A stretch of DNA of 64,000 nucleotides. It comes from Aerococcus sp. Group 1. GTDB lineage: Bacteria; Bacillota; Bacilli; Lactobacillales; Aerococcaceae. The notes beneath the pieces are model-generated. The model saw nothing but the letters and a program-made list of their open reading frames with translations, made no database searches and was not told where the DNA came from. Below are positions 19,696-27,412 of the stretch, piece after piece. The translations under genes were made by a program, and so were the position numbers. Within the stretch, counting starts at the first letter, position 1. Every line of letters begins with the position of its first letter. Where the stretch lies: positions 1,178,001 through 1,242,000 of the forward strand of contig NC_015278.1 of assembly GCF_000193205.1 (NCBI RefSeq), written 5' to 3'.

Positions 19696-21036
19696 TTAAT
19701 ATAAAATTGTTGAAGCAATTAACATAGCGATCAAGGCAAGCAAGTGACCACCATTAACCATTATAAACTGATGCATGAAAGCATTTTTTAAACTTAAGCC
19801 AGTCAAGTTGTTAAAGGTGATTGTCACTCCCGAATGAGGAACCACTGTAATCACAGCTGATGCAACAACTGCAATACGGTGAATCAATTCAGGCGCAATT
19901 CCCATCTCTAAATAAGTTGGTGCAAAGTTTTGCATAACGATCCCCAGAGCCCCGGAACTAGAACCTGTAATCCCGCCAAGTAAAGCAGTTGCTACAGATA
20001 GTCCAATTAAAGGGTTACCCGGGATAGACATAATCGCATCTTGAACCACACTGAAGCCAGGAGCACTGGTTAATACTGACCCAAAAGCTACTGAGCTTGA
20101 AGTAGCAAAGGCTGATGGTACAGCACTATTAGCTCCATCATTCAATAGTGAAGTTTGTTTTGGTAAATATTTCCGATATAAGAAGGCACTTAATAAGATA
20201 CCCACAGTTAAAGCAATCAAAATAATATTCGGCACATCACTGAAGATTAAAATAATCGCTACTAAAGTAATCAATGGTAAAATAGCTAATAAAATTGGAG
20301 GAATATTTTCTTCATCTGTTTCAGCGTCAAGGTCAGCTTCTTCTCCAACTGATTCCCCTTCACCTAAATAGGAATAGAAAGTTTCTCCCTTAGCTAGACT
20401 CCGATTTAATTGAAACTTTAAGTAGGTCAGCCCAAAAGCAACCACTGTAATAACACCAATCATACTCAACACAGGAGCTGCTGTTAAAGTAGTCCCTAAG
20501 TAAGTCGTTGGTACCGCGTTTTGAACTGAAGGTGTCCCTGGCAGCATAGACATAGTTACGGTTGCCATTCCCAAGAATAGCGGAATAGGTAATAAGGACC
20601 AATTCACATTTAACTTTTTAAAGATTGGTCGAGCTAATGGGACTAAGGCAAACATAACCACAAATAAGCTAATCCCCCCATAAGTTAATATTGCTGCAAT
20701 ACCAGCAAAAGCTACTAACACAATAAAGGGATTATCTAAACCAACTTTGGCCAATACCCAGTTAGCGATAGAAACTGTTGCATTACTTTTTTCCATATAT
20801 TGAGCCAGAACTGCACCTAATAGGAAAATCGCAAAGTTTTTAATTAAGAAACCTGCAAGACCGGTCATATAAGAAGGTGCATCACCAATTAATGACCCAA
20901 AGATGTCCATTTGGTTGGTTAGAATAACAATTAATGTGGCTAGAGGAGCAGCAATAACAATGTTTAATCCTCTAACTGATAAATAAATAATTGCGATAAT
21001 CGCAAGAAATATACCGATTACGCCAAGAATTTCCAT
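19696..21036 (-). CDS. GntP-family permease, probable hydroxy/keto-acid importer
   Basis: This is a hydrophobic 446-residue membrane carrier with about 12 membrane segments, a glycine-rich loop near 110-125 and a charged cytoplasmic loop near 225-245 (GEGESVGEEADLDAETDEENI). The overall pattern matches GntP/ion-transporter-superfamily permeases found beside 3-hydroxybutyrate genes. ATG at 21036 follows AAGGAG and is preferred to a further upstream in-frame start. Its position between CoA-transferase and SDR suggests uptake of 3-hydroxybutyrate or acetoacetate; the substrate is inferred from neighbours only. Confidence 0.8.
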   Translation of the reverse strand: MEILGVIGIFLAIIAIIYLSVRGLNIVIAAPLATLIVILTNQMDIFGSLIGDAPSYMTGLAGFLIKNFAIFLLGAVLAQYMEKSNATVSIANWVLAKVGLDNPFIVLVAFAGIAAILTYGGISLFVVMFALVPLARPIFKKLNVNWSLLPIPLFLGMATVTMSMLPGTPSVQNAVPTTYLGTTLTAAPVLSMIGVITVVAFGLTYLKFQLNRSLAKGETFYSYLGEGESVGEEADLDAETDEENIPPILLAILPLITLVAIILIFSDVPNIILIALTVGILLSAFLYRKYLPKQTSLLNDGANSAVPSAFATSSSVAFGSVLTSAPGFSVVQDAIMSIPGNPLIGLSVATALLGGITGSSSGALGIVMQNFAPTYLEMGIAPELIHRIAVVASAVITVVPHSGVTITFNNLTGLSLKNAFMHQFIMVNGGHLLALIAMLIASTILY

Positions 21037-21064
21037 ATATTTTCTCCTTGCTGTAAAAAACATG

Positions 21065-21094
21065 ATTAAAGGAACGGTTAACCGTTCCTTTAAT
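21065..21094. repeat. Perfect 30-bp palindrome between SDR and permease
   Basis: Each arm reads ATTAAAGGAACGGTT and the two are exactly complementary, with no unpaired loop in the DNA. It begins 20 bp after the SDR stop. It can fold as an RNA hairpin that partially ends transcription or protects the SDR mRNA, or act as a protein-binding site. Confidence 0.8.
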
Positions 21095-21113
21095 TTTTAT
21101 GCAGCGAGCGACA

Positions 21114-21851
21114 TTACATGTTCATACCACCGTTAACTTGTAGTAATTGACCAGTGATATAACCTGAATCTGGTGAAGCTAAGAATTTCATTGCATTGGC
21201 AATGTCTTTTGGATAACCAATACGTTTTACTGGAATACCATCAATCATATTTTGTTTGATTTCTTCTGGAATAGCATCGGTCATTGGGGTTTCAATGAAA
21301 CCTGGTGCAACGGCATTAACGGTAACACCTTTAGCAGCACCTTCACGAGCGATTGTCTTAGTCATACCAATAATACCTGCTTTTGAAGCGGAATAGTTGG
21401 TTTGACCGAAGTTACCTTCAACCCCTGCTAAGGAAGAAGCGTTAACAATACGTCCGTACCCTGCGGCAGTCATGCGAATAAATGCTGCTTTAGAATAGTT
21501 AAATACACCTGTTAAGTTAGTTGCAATAACTTGATCCCATTGTTCTTTTGTCATTTTCTTCAATGAAGCATCACGGGTAATACCAGCATTGTTGATTAAG
21601 ACATCAACTTTACCGTATTTTTCAACAACATCTGCAATAATTTCCTCAGCACGGTCGAAATCAGATACATCTGCTTGATAAGCAACTGCTTTACCATTAT
21701 TTTCATTAATGGCTTCTGCTGTCTTTTGTGCAGTTTCTTCATTGAAATCCACAATAACTACTTGAGCACCATCTTGAGCGAATTCTTTAGCGATTTCAGC
21801 ACCAATACCTTGGCCTGCGCCAGTAACTACAACAACTTGATCGTTAAACAT
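21114..21851 (-). CDS. SDR oxidoreductase, probable 3-hydroxybutyryl/acetoacetyl-CoA dehydrogenase
   Basis: A classical short-chain dehydrogenase of 245 residues. The cofactor site is GAGQGIG at 11-17, NNAG at 87-90, and the catalytic set is Ser140, Tyr153 and Lys157 (YSASK). It resembles FabG/PhaB proteins. Asp35 after the second strand (VIVDFN) favours NAD over NADP, which fits oxidation of 3-hydroxybutyryl-CoA to acetoacetyl-CoA for the thiolase next door. It is the first gene of the operon, divergent from lysR, with AGGAGGAAGATCGA before the ATG. A fatty-acid-synthesis FabG is less likely because no fab genes adjoin. Confidence 0.87.
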   Translation of the reverse strand: MFNDQVVVVTGAGQGIGAEIAKEFAQDGAQVVIVDFNEETAQKTAEAINENNGKAVAYQADVSDFDRAEEIIADVVEKYGKVDVLINNAGITRDASLKKMTKEQWDQVIATNLTGVFNYSKAAFIRMTAAGYGRIVNASSLAGVEGNFGQTNYSASKAGIIGMTKTIAREGAAKGVTVNAVAPGFIETPMTDAIPEEIKQNMIDGIPVKRIGYPKDIANAMKFLASPDSGYITGQLLQVNGGMNM

Positions 21852-21889
21852 TCGATCTTCCTCCTTTGAAATAGCTAATGTATTAATTT

Positions 21890-21897
21890 ATAGTTAT
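21890..21897. promoter_or_regulatory. ATAACTAT-type motif, site 1
   Basis: ATAGTTAT (ATAACTAT on the other strand) lies about 40 bp before the SDR start and overlaps the palindrome GTTATAAC. The same octamer recurs at 21989 and 25634, each at a promoter of this cluster, so it is a candidate site for the LysR regulator. No binding data are available. Confidence 0.4.
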
Positions 21898-21937
21898 AAC
21901 AAGCTAAGTAACTACAAACCATTTCTCTTACATGCTT

Positions 21938-21966
21938 ATTATATCGGAAAAGAAATGAAAATAGAA
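21938..21966 (-). promoter_or_regulatory. Promoter of the SDR-permease-CoA-transferase-thiolase operon
   Basis: TTCTAT, 17 bp, TATAAT on the minus strand, leaving a leader of about 80 nt before the SDR gene. The cre-like site lies just upstream of its -35 box. Confidence 0.5.
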
Positions 21967-21973
21967 ATAATAG

Positions 21974-21989
21974 ATGAAAGCGCTATCAA
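21974..21989. promoter_or_regulatory. CcpA cre-consensus site
   Basis: ATGAAAGCGCTATCAA fits the WTGNNARCGNWWWCAW consensus at all positions. It sits between the divergent SDR and lysR promoters, upstream of both -35 boxes, so carbon-source control of the cluster by CcpA is likely. The sign of the effect cannot be told from position alone. Confidence 0.65.
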
Positions 21990-22004
21990 TAACTATATTG
22001 TTAT
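21989..22004. promoter_or_regulatory. ATAAC-N6-GTTAT dyad at lysR promoter
   Basis: A perfect 5+6+5 dyad with a T-N11-A-like layout typical of LysR-type boxes. It overlaps the lysR -35 box, which suits autoregulation. Confidence 0.5.
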
Positions 22005-22026
22005 AGATGGTAAATTATGCTATACT
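21998..22026 (+). promoter_or_regulatory. Promoter of lysR
   Basis: TTGTTA, 17 bp, TATACT with an extended TGC before the -10 box. It ends about 45 bp before the regulator start. Confidence 0.65.
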
Positions 22027-22071
22027 ATACTCACCGTTAAGCATGCACTGACTATTTGGAGGTTTCTAAAA

Positions 22072-23018
22072 ATGTCTAACATAACACCCTTAGTACTCAT
22101 GGAAACAATTGTTGCCGAAGGTAATATCACTGCTGCTGCAGAAAAGCTCTATGTCTCTCAACCCTATTTAAGTAAAATGTTAAGTCGTTTAGAAGGTGAG
22201 TATGGATTAGAATTTTTCACCCGTTTACCGCGTTCGGTTCAAATTACTTATGCCGGTGAACGTTATTTAGACCATTTGCGCAGAAAGCATGAAATCGACC
22301 TCGATATGCTAAGTGAATTTGATATGATCTCAAAAAACAAAAAGGGAAAATTAAACTAGGGATTAATCCTGCCCTAGGTAGTAGTATCTTACCTTTAATT
22401 ATTCCACCCTTTCTTGATAAAAATCCCGAAATTAAATTTGAATTTTATGAAGAGGATGCCGATACCATTGATTCTTTAATCGAAAATCACATGATTGATA
22501 TCGCTTTTGAAATGGCTCCTATGGAAAACAATGCTTTTCAACATCACTATATCTATAGCGACCAGATGTATTTGATTGTCCCTAAAAATAACCCACTCTA
22601 CCAAGAGAAATATGGAAGCGAGATCACCCATTTCCCCTACGATCTTGAAAAATTAGATAATCTCCCCCTCGTCTTACTCCCCCATAATTTTGGTTTAAGA
22701 CGCTTAGTGGATTTATTTTATAACCGTAAAAGGCTAAAACAGAATGTCATTTTGGAAACTTCCACTGTCTATTCGGCAGTCGGTTTAACAAGAAAAGGAG
22801 TAGGGGCTACCTTTGTACCGGTTACAGGAATGTCTTGGCCAACTTTTAATGACTGTAATGTCTTTGTTTTTGATAGTGATATTTTTAAGTGTGACTATGT
22901 ATTCTCTCATCGTCAAGATCGTTCACTAGCGCCAACCATCGTTGAATTTATTCAAACATCAACGGATATTCTTCGCAAACTCAGCCCTAAATTTACCTTC
23001 TCCACCAATAAAGACTAA
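22072..23018 (+). pseudogene. LysR-family regulator, frameshifted
   Basis: This is a transcription factor divergent from the hydroxybutyrate-type operon. The N-terminal winged helix is clear (LVLMETIVAEGNITAAAEKLYVSQPYLSKMLSRLE, in segments, residues about 5-40), followed by the linker helix. The first frame stops at 22359 and the effector domain continues in another frame to 23018. One more A in the A6 run at 22332-22337 restores KQKGKIKLGINPALGSSILP, the normal start of the substrate-binding domain, and a 315-residue protein. ATG at 22072 follows TTTGGAGG; the in-frame start at 21955 lies upstream of the promoter and is rejected. It probably controls the SDR operon. Confidence 0.88.
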
Positions 23019-23219
23019 TAAAAAGCTCCCCCGACTTATACAAAGTATGGTGACCCCAATAAGTTGGACTTTATATATAGTGAGTTGGCCTTTGGCCAGC
23101 TCTTTTTTGTTGCTTACAGTTCTTGCTTATTTCTTGCCGACACATTTACTCAGAAATTTAAACTTGTCAAGAGGAAGAGCGTAGCGGCTCTTGATAAGTT
23201 TAAAGTTTATGTGTAATCA

Positions 23220-24109
23220 TTAAGCGGCGAAAGAAGCGTGATGAAGACGAAATTCTATAGGACTCCTAAAATCTAATTTTTCTTTGATTCTTTCACCATT
23301 GTAATAGATTATAAAATCTTCAATCGCTTGTGCTAATTCTTCAAAGGAATGATAAGTCCGACCATAGTAGACTTCTTGTTTTAGTAGACTAAAGAAATTC
23401 TCCATTGGCGAATTATCTAAGCAATTTCCTTTACGAGACATACTTTGAAAAATTCGGTGATCCTTCAAGAGCCGGGTGTAACTTTTCATTTGATAGGCCC
23501 AGCCCTGATCAGAATGAAAGGTTCTTCTGTATGGACATAATTTACTTGCTTCAATGGCAGCTTGTAGCCCCTCCAACATGCTTTGTCCATTAGGCTGATG
23601 TGTTATCTTAAAAGAAATAATTTCTCGATTAAATAGATCCATGTAAGGATCTAAATAGAGTTTTCCAGTTTGATAATTCCCAGAATCATCGGCATAGTAG
23701 TATTTAAATTCTGTTGTGTCTGTTGTTATTTTTGATAAGGAATGGTCGAATCAAACCGCCGGTTGATACGATTTGGCGCTATCTCTCCAATCGTTCCTTT
23801 GTAGGAATTATATTTTCTTGTCTTTCTAGTATAGCTAGTGACCTGTATCCCCATAATTTTCATTAGGCGTTGAACTTTGTTTTTACTGACCTTATAACCA
23901 CGGGAAAGCAGTTCAGCTCGCATTCTTCGATAACCATAATCCTTATGGGTTTCTCTGATGTCTTTCATTTCCTCTTTTAAATCGGCATCCTTATCAATTT
24001 CCTCATCTTTATTTTTCCAATAAAAGTAGGTCGATTTAGGAAACTTTAAAACGCTAAGAATATCTTTTAAAGCATATTTTTCATCATGGAGACGTGTGAT
24101 TTCGGTCAC
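23220..24109 (-). pseudogene. IS3-family transposase OrfB (copy 2), frameshifted
   Basis: Here the 5' part is intact (GTG start at 24109, 127 codons including the HTH_21 segment). The frame breaks at T5 (23729-23733), where copy 1 has T6. The downstream frame retains the second Asp (HSDQGWAYQ) and Glu (NSPMENFF) of the DDE triad. The break is at a different site from copy 1, so each copy supplies the sequence missing in the other. That pattern is as expected for random homopolymer errors or recent decay. Confidence 0.88.
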
Positions 24110-24645
24110 TATTTCTTCTTTTCTCGCTTGACTCTTTGAGCCACACGTCTCCTCAATCCTTTTAAAAATTTGTTCTCAATTTCTAAATCCGTAATCCGTT
24201 GTTCAAGTTCCTTTATTTTTGCTTCACTTAACTGATTGGTTTCGCTGCTATCCTTTATTTGATTGATTTGTGATTTCTTTTTAGACACTTTAGGTGGCCT
24301 TCCTTTCCTCGCGGAAAGGCCATCAAGTCCTCTTTCATGATAAGCTCTTCGCCAATTAGCGATTAGACTTGGATTATTCATGTTTAATGAATTGGCCAAT
24401 TCGCGATAACTCATTTCCGTACTTTCATACAATTCTATCGCATTTAATTTGAATTCAACAGTATAAACCTGTTGAGTCCGCCTTTTCTTTAAACCATCTA
24501 CACCAAATTCATAATAGTTATTAACCCACCTTCGTAAAATAGAAGGATCTATTCCTGCTTTATTAGCTAAGGTTCGATAACTTCCTTTTTTCGCAATATA
24601 GTCTCCTACTAAATTCAGTTTAAATTCTAATGAATATTTAGACAT
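24109..24645 (-). CDS. IS3-family transposase OrfA (copy 2)
   Basis: Its 178 residues are identical in translation to OrfA of copy 1: two HTH units and a C-terminal coiled coil. Start at 24645 after TTGGGGG. The stop overlaps the OrfB GTG by TAGTG. Confidence 0.93.
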   Translation of the reverse strand: MSKYSLEFKLNLVGDYIAKKGSYRTLANKAGIDPSILRRWVNNYYEFGVDGLKKRRTQQVYTVEFKLNAIELYESTEMSYRELANSLNMNNPSLIANWRRAYHERGLDGLSARKGRPPKVSKKKSQINQIKDSSETNQLSEAKIKELEQRITDLEIENKFLKGLRRRVAQRVKREKKK

Positions 24646-24748
24646 AAAAATAACCCCCAAAAGTTGAATTCTTAGTCCAACTTTTGGGGGTCACTACAAA
24701 GTTTGGGGGAGCTTTTTTCTTGTTAACTATACCTTAATCCTTAAATGA

Positions 24749-25537
24749 CTAACGGTTTTTGTAGTTAGGTTCACGTTTTTCTTTGAAAGCTTTAATCCCT
24801 TCAGCAGCATCTTCTGTTTTAAAGTTATCAACGAAGACTTCGGTTTCAAAGGCTAGAGCTTCATCGATAGGTAGGTGAGCCCCATCATTAATGGCACGTT
24901 TAGCCGCTTGTAAACCTTGTGGGGAATTCTTAGCCATTTTTTCAGCAATCTTAGTTGCTTCTTCTTGCAAGCTGTCAGATGGAAAGACATTTTGAACTAA
25001 GCCAACTTCTTTAGCTTCTTCAGCTTTCAATGGTCTGCCGGTATAAATTAATGATTTCGCATTAGCAACACCAATTAAACGTTGAAGTGTTTGGGTACCG
25101 CCACCACCTGGGATAATACCAATGCCAATTTCTGGTAAAGCAATATTTAATTTTTCCCCAGCAATCCGGTAGTCAGCAAAGAGTGACATTTCGCAACCGC
25201 CACCGCGAACAATGCCATCATAAACATAGATAACCGGTTTTTTAGCATAGTAGAAGCAGGAGTAGTTACGTTTAGACACTTTACAGTAATTTTCAATCCC
25301 GTTTTCTTCCTCTTGAGTTGCTAACATTTCATCGAGGTCCATCCCAGCTGAGAAGATTTTGCCTTCCTTTTGCATAACCATTGTGAAGTAAATAACACTC
25401 ACATCATCATTGTTATCCATTTCATGAACAGCATCTTCGATCATTTGTAAGTGTTCCATTTCTAAGATATTTAAGGGGTCATTTCTTAGAATAATTTTAC
25501 CCACTTTATTCTCAACTTTAGTCTCAACAACTGACAT
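24749..25537 (-). CDS. Enoyl-CoA hydratase/isomerase family protein (crotonase fold)
   Basis: A 262-residue crotonase-superfamily protein. The oxyanion-hole regions are visible as FSAGMDLDEM near 62-71 and YDGIVRGGGCEMSLFADYRIA near 105-125, with PEIGIGIIPGGGGTQ near 135-149. Glu of PEIGIGIIPGGGG is in the usual catalytic position, while the first loop lacks the second Glu of classical hydratases, so hydratase versus isomerase/other activity is open. Start at 25537 after AGGAGTGA. It converges on lysR, but its own promoter holds the ATAACTAT motif of the SDR-lysR region, suggesting shared control. Confidence 0.85.
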   Translation of the reverse strand: MSVVETKVENKVGKIILRNDPLNILEMEHLQMIEDAVHEMDNNDDVSVIYFTMVMQKEGKIFSAGMDLDEMLATQEEENGIENYCKVSKRNYSCFYYAKKPVIYVYDGIVRGGGCEMSLFADYRIAGEKLNIALPEIGIGIIPGGGGTQTLQRLIGVANAKSLIYTGRPLKAEEAKEVGLVQNVFPSDSLQEEATKIAEKMAKNSPQGLQAAKRAINDGAHLPIDEALAFETEVFVDNFKTEDAAEGIKAFKEKREPNYKNR

Positions 25538-25624
25538 TTGAGTCACTCCTTCTAAAAATATTGTGTTTGTTTTCACAACTACATTATCTCACGTAGAAAG
25601 CCCTTTCACAAATTCCTTTTCTTT

Positions 25625-25654
25625 AGTATAGCGATAACTATTTCTTTATGTCAA
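25625..25654 (-). promoter_or_regulatory. Promoter of crotonase gene
   Basis: TTGACA, 18 bp, TATACT on the minus strand. ATAACTAT (25634-25641, plus strand) lies in its spacer, matching sites at 21890 and 21989. Confidence 0.7.
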
Positions 25655-25662
25655 ATGTTTGC

Positions 25663-25668
25663 TATACT
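25663..25668 (+). promoter_or_regulatory. -10 box of aminotransferase gene
   Basis: TTTGCTATACT is an extended -10 element 36 bp before the start codon; no good -35 box is seen. It lies back to back with the crotonase promoter. Confidence 0.45.
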
Positions 25669-25704
25669 TGAGATAATGATTACTCATTAGAAAGGTATGA
25701 TCGT

Positions 25705-26841
25705 ATGTTAAACTTGTGTCCCGGACCCACTCATATCTCCCAAGCCGTTCTTAAAGCCTATAGTCAAATAAAAACTAATCCTGATATTGACCACCAGTAC
25801 ACCCAATATCAACGTCAGATTGAAAACAAGATATCACAGTTATTACATACCAAGGCCGTCTCTTTTTTTATGGTGGGCGAAGCCCTATTGGCTCTAGAAG
25901 CTGCTGTCAATTCTATCATCCAACCAGGAGACCGGGTTTTGGTGATTAGTAACGGGGTTTATGGTCAAGGCTTTCAAGACTTTGTCAACTTTGTTAAGGC
26001 AGAGGTTGTGCTTTATGAAAGTGACTGGCGCCGTGGGATTGATTTGAATGACTTAAAAGCCTTTCTAGAAGACAACCACGATTTTCAGGTGGCAACTTTC
26101 GTCCATTGTGAAACCCCCACCGGCATCACTAATGATATTCATGGCATCGGTCAAATCTTAAATAGCTATGATATTCTCTCTATAGTCGATTCAGTTTCCG
26201 CAATTGGCGGCGAATATATTAACTTTGACCAAGCTAAAGTGGATGTCTTACTTGGTGGTAGTCAAAAATGCTTTTCCGCTCCTGTAGGCTTGGCTAGTGT
26301 CACCCTTTCTAAACGCGCTATAGAGCATATGGAAAATCGTCATTCCCCTATCCCTAGCTTTTACGCCAATTTCCAATCTTATCTCAGCTTTGACGACCCG
26401 CACTTCGACTTTCCTTATACAATGAATGAACAGGCCATTTACGCCATGGATGTAGCTATTCAACAAGCGATTGACAGTGATTTTGCCAACAAGCATCAAA
26501 AATGGGCTGAAGCTACCCGACAATTATTTAAAGAAGCCGGTTTTGAACTATATGCTAAAGACCATGCCTCAAATACATTAACCAGTGTTTTACTCCCTGA
26601 ATCAGTTGCAAGCCTGGATGTGATGAAATTAGTAAGGGACGAAGATATTTTAATTACTAAAGGCGACGGGCCCCAAGGCGAAAGGCTGCTACGAATCGCC
26701 CATATGGGAAGTAATATGGAAGTCAAATATTTCCAAAAAATGTACCACGCCCTAGACAAAGCCTTTCATCATTTGGGTATAAAATACCAAGGAGAACTCG
26801 AAGAAAAGTTTATGTTAAGTGACATTGCTAAAAACTATTAA
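25705..26841 (+). CDS. Class V PLP aminotransferase (alanine-glyoxylate type)
   Basis: The 378 residues follow the alanine-glyoxylate/serine-pyruvate aminotransferase pattern: PGPTHISQAVL at the N-terminus, a cofactor-binding HCETPTGITNDIHGI near 133-147, SIVDSVSAIGG near 160-170 (Asp holding the PLP nitrogen), and LLGGSQKCFSAPVGLA near 184-199 with the Schiff-base lysine. It acts in the cytosol on small amino acids, but the exact donor and acceptor cannot be assigned. ATG at 25705 follows AGAAAGG. A monocistronic gene; a structured repeat follows its stop. Confidence 0.88.
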   Translation: MLNLCPGPTHISQAVLKAYSQIKTNPDIDHQYTQYQRQIENKISQLLHTKAVSFFMVGEALLALEAAVNSIIQPGDRVLVISNGVYGQGFQDFVNFVKAEVVLYESDWRRGIDLNDLKAFLEDNHDFQVATFVHCETPTGITNDIHGIGQILNSYDILSIVDSVSAIGGEYINFDQAKVDVLLGGSQKCFSAPVGLASVTLSKRAIEHMENRHSPIPSFYANFQSYLSFDDPHFDFPYTMNEQAIYAMDVAIQQAIDSDFANKHQKWAEATRQLFKEAGFELYAKDHASNTLTSVLLPESVASLDVMKLVRDEDILITKGDGPQGERLLRIAHMGSNMEVKYFQKMYHALDKAFHHLGIKYQGELEEKFMLSDIAKNY

Positions 26842-26850
26842 AAAACGGTA

Positions 26851-27040
26851 GTGTGACAAAAGTCAAAAGAGCCCTGAACCGCTTCGCATACTATATCTGT
26901 AACTCGCTTGCGCTTCGAACAGCTATAGCAACTGGAGCGAACTATGGTAGATAGTTGCAAAACTATCGCACATAGTTCGTGAAGTGGACGTCAGGGCTGA
27001 CTTTTGGAGCAGGTTTTGAATAGATAGTCCGTGTTTTATT
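26851..27040. repeat. Structured intergenic repeat, copy A (short form)
   Basis: It lies between the convergent aminotransferase and azlD genes. The outer arms are GACAAAAGTCAAAAGAGCCCTGA and its partner TCAGGGCTGACTTTTGG. Inside are CTATATCTGT/ACAGCTATAG and a long stem CGAACTATG...GATAGTT-GCAA-AACTATC...CATAGTTCG. It lacks the extra internal hairpin of copies B and C. An RNA-level function is suggested by compensatory changes between copies. Confidence 0.8.
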
Positions 27041-27082
27041 ACATTATGTTATTAACTCTTCCCTAGCTTAACTTTTAAAGAA

Positions 27083-27412
27083 TTACGGAAAAAGCACTTG
27101 AACTAAGAACATATAAGACAGGGTTCCGCCAGCGATACTCAGTAAAGAGCGGTGGGTCTTAGCCTGAAGCAGGATTGTCACAAGGATGGCAATCAGCTCA
27201 GGCAAGGCATAAGGATAAGCCAAGGGGTTACTTGATTGTAAGGAATAAACCACTAAAAGGCTAATCGCAGCGGCAGGAAGGACTTTACCCAAATAAGTGA
27301 CAAAGCGAGGAGGAACTTGGTTTTTCGAAAAAACCACAAAGACAATAAAACGGGTTAAGGCTGTTCCCAAGGCCAAGAGAATGACTGTTATTAACTGTTG
27401 GTTAAAACTCAT
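27083..27412 (-). CDS. azlD: Branched-chain amino acid exporter small subunit AzlD
   Basis: A 109-residue integral membrane protein with about four hydrophobic segments. The AzlD-type text ALGTALTRFIVFVVF and AAAISLLVVYSL is visible. It works with AzlC (BrnFE-type) to export leucine, isoleucine or valine. Its start overlaps the azlC stop by 4 bp (ATGA), so translation is coupled. Assignment rests on hydrophobic pattern plus pairing with azlC. Confidence 0.88.
   Translation of the reverse strand: MSFNQQLITVILLALGTALTRFIVFVVFSKNQVPPRFVTYLGKVLPAAAISLLVVYSLQSSNPLAYPYALPELIAILVTILLQAKTHRSLLSIAGGTLSYMFLVQVLFP

Larger units (their letters stand above)
23046..24698 (-). mobile_element. IS3-family insertion sequence, copy 2
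   Basis: Same element and orientation as the copy at 14631-16283, also 1653 bp, with identical ends (TATGGTGACCCC... and ...GGTCACTACA). The target duplication is AAG at 23043-23045 and 24699-24701. The near identity of the two copies implies recent transposition. Confidence 0.95.
23021..24717. terminator. lysR/crotonase terminator split by IS copy 2
   Basis: AAAAGCTCCCCC at 23021-23032 and GGGGGAGCTTTTTT at 24704-24717 are the two arms of a bidirectional terminator between convergent genes. IS copy 2 inserted in the loop, so the arms are now 1.67 kb apart. Removing the IS and one AAG restores a stem with a loop of about 16 nt. Confidence 0.85.

Noticed and set aside
14631..24698. Composite transposon formed by the two IS copies and the genes between them
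   Set aside because: Each copy has its own matching 3-bp target duplication (TAA/TAA and AAG/AAG), so they inserted independently. A unit transposition would give one duplication outside the pair.
16770..25537. Full fatty-acid beta-oxidation operon
   Set aside because: No acyl-CoA dehydrogenase, acyl-CoA ligase or electron-transfer flavoprotein genes are present; the set only covers C4 acids.
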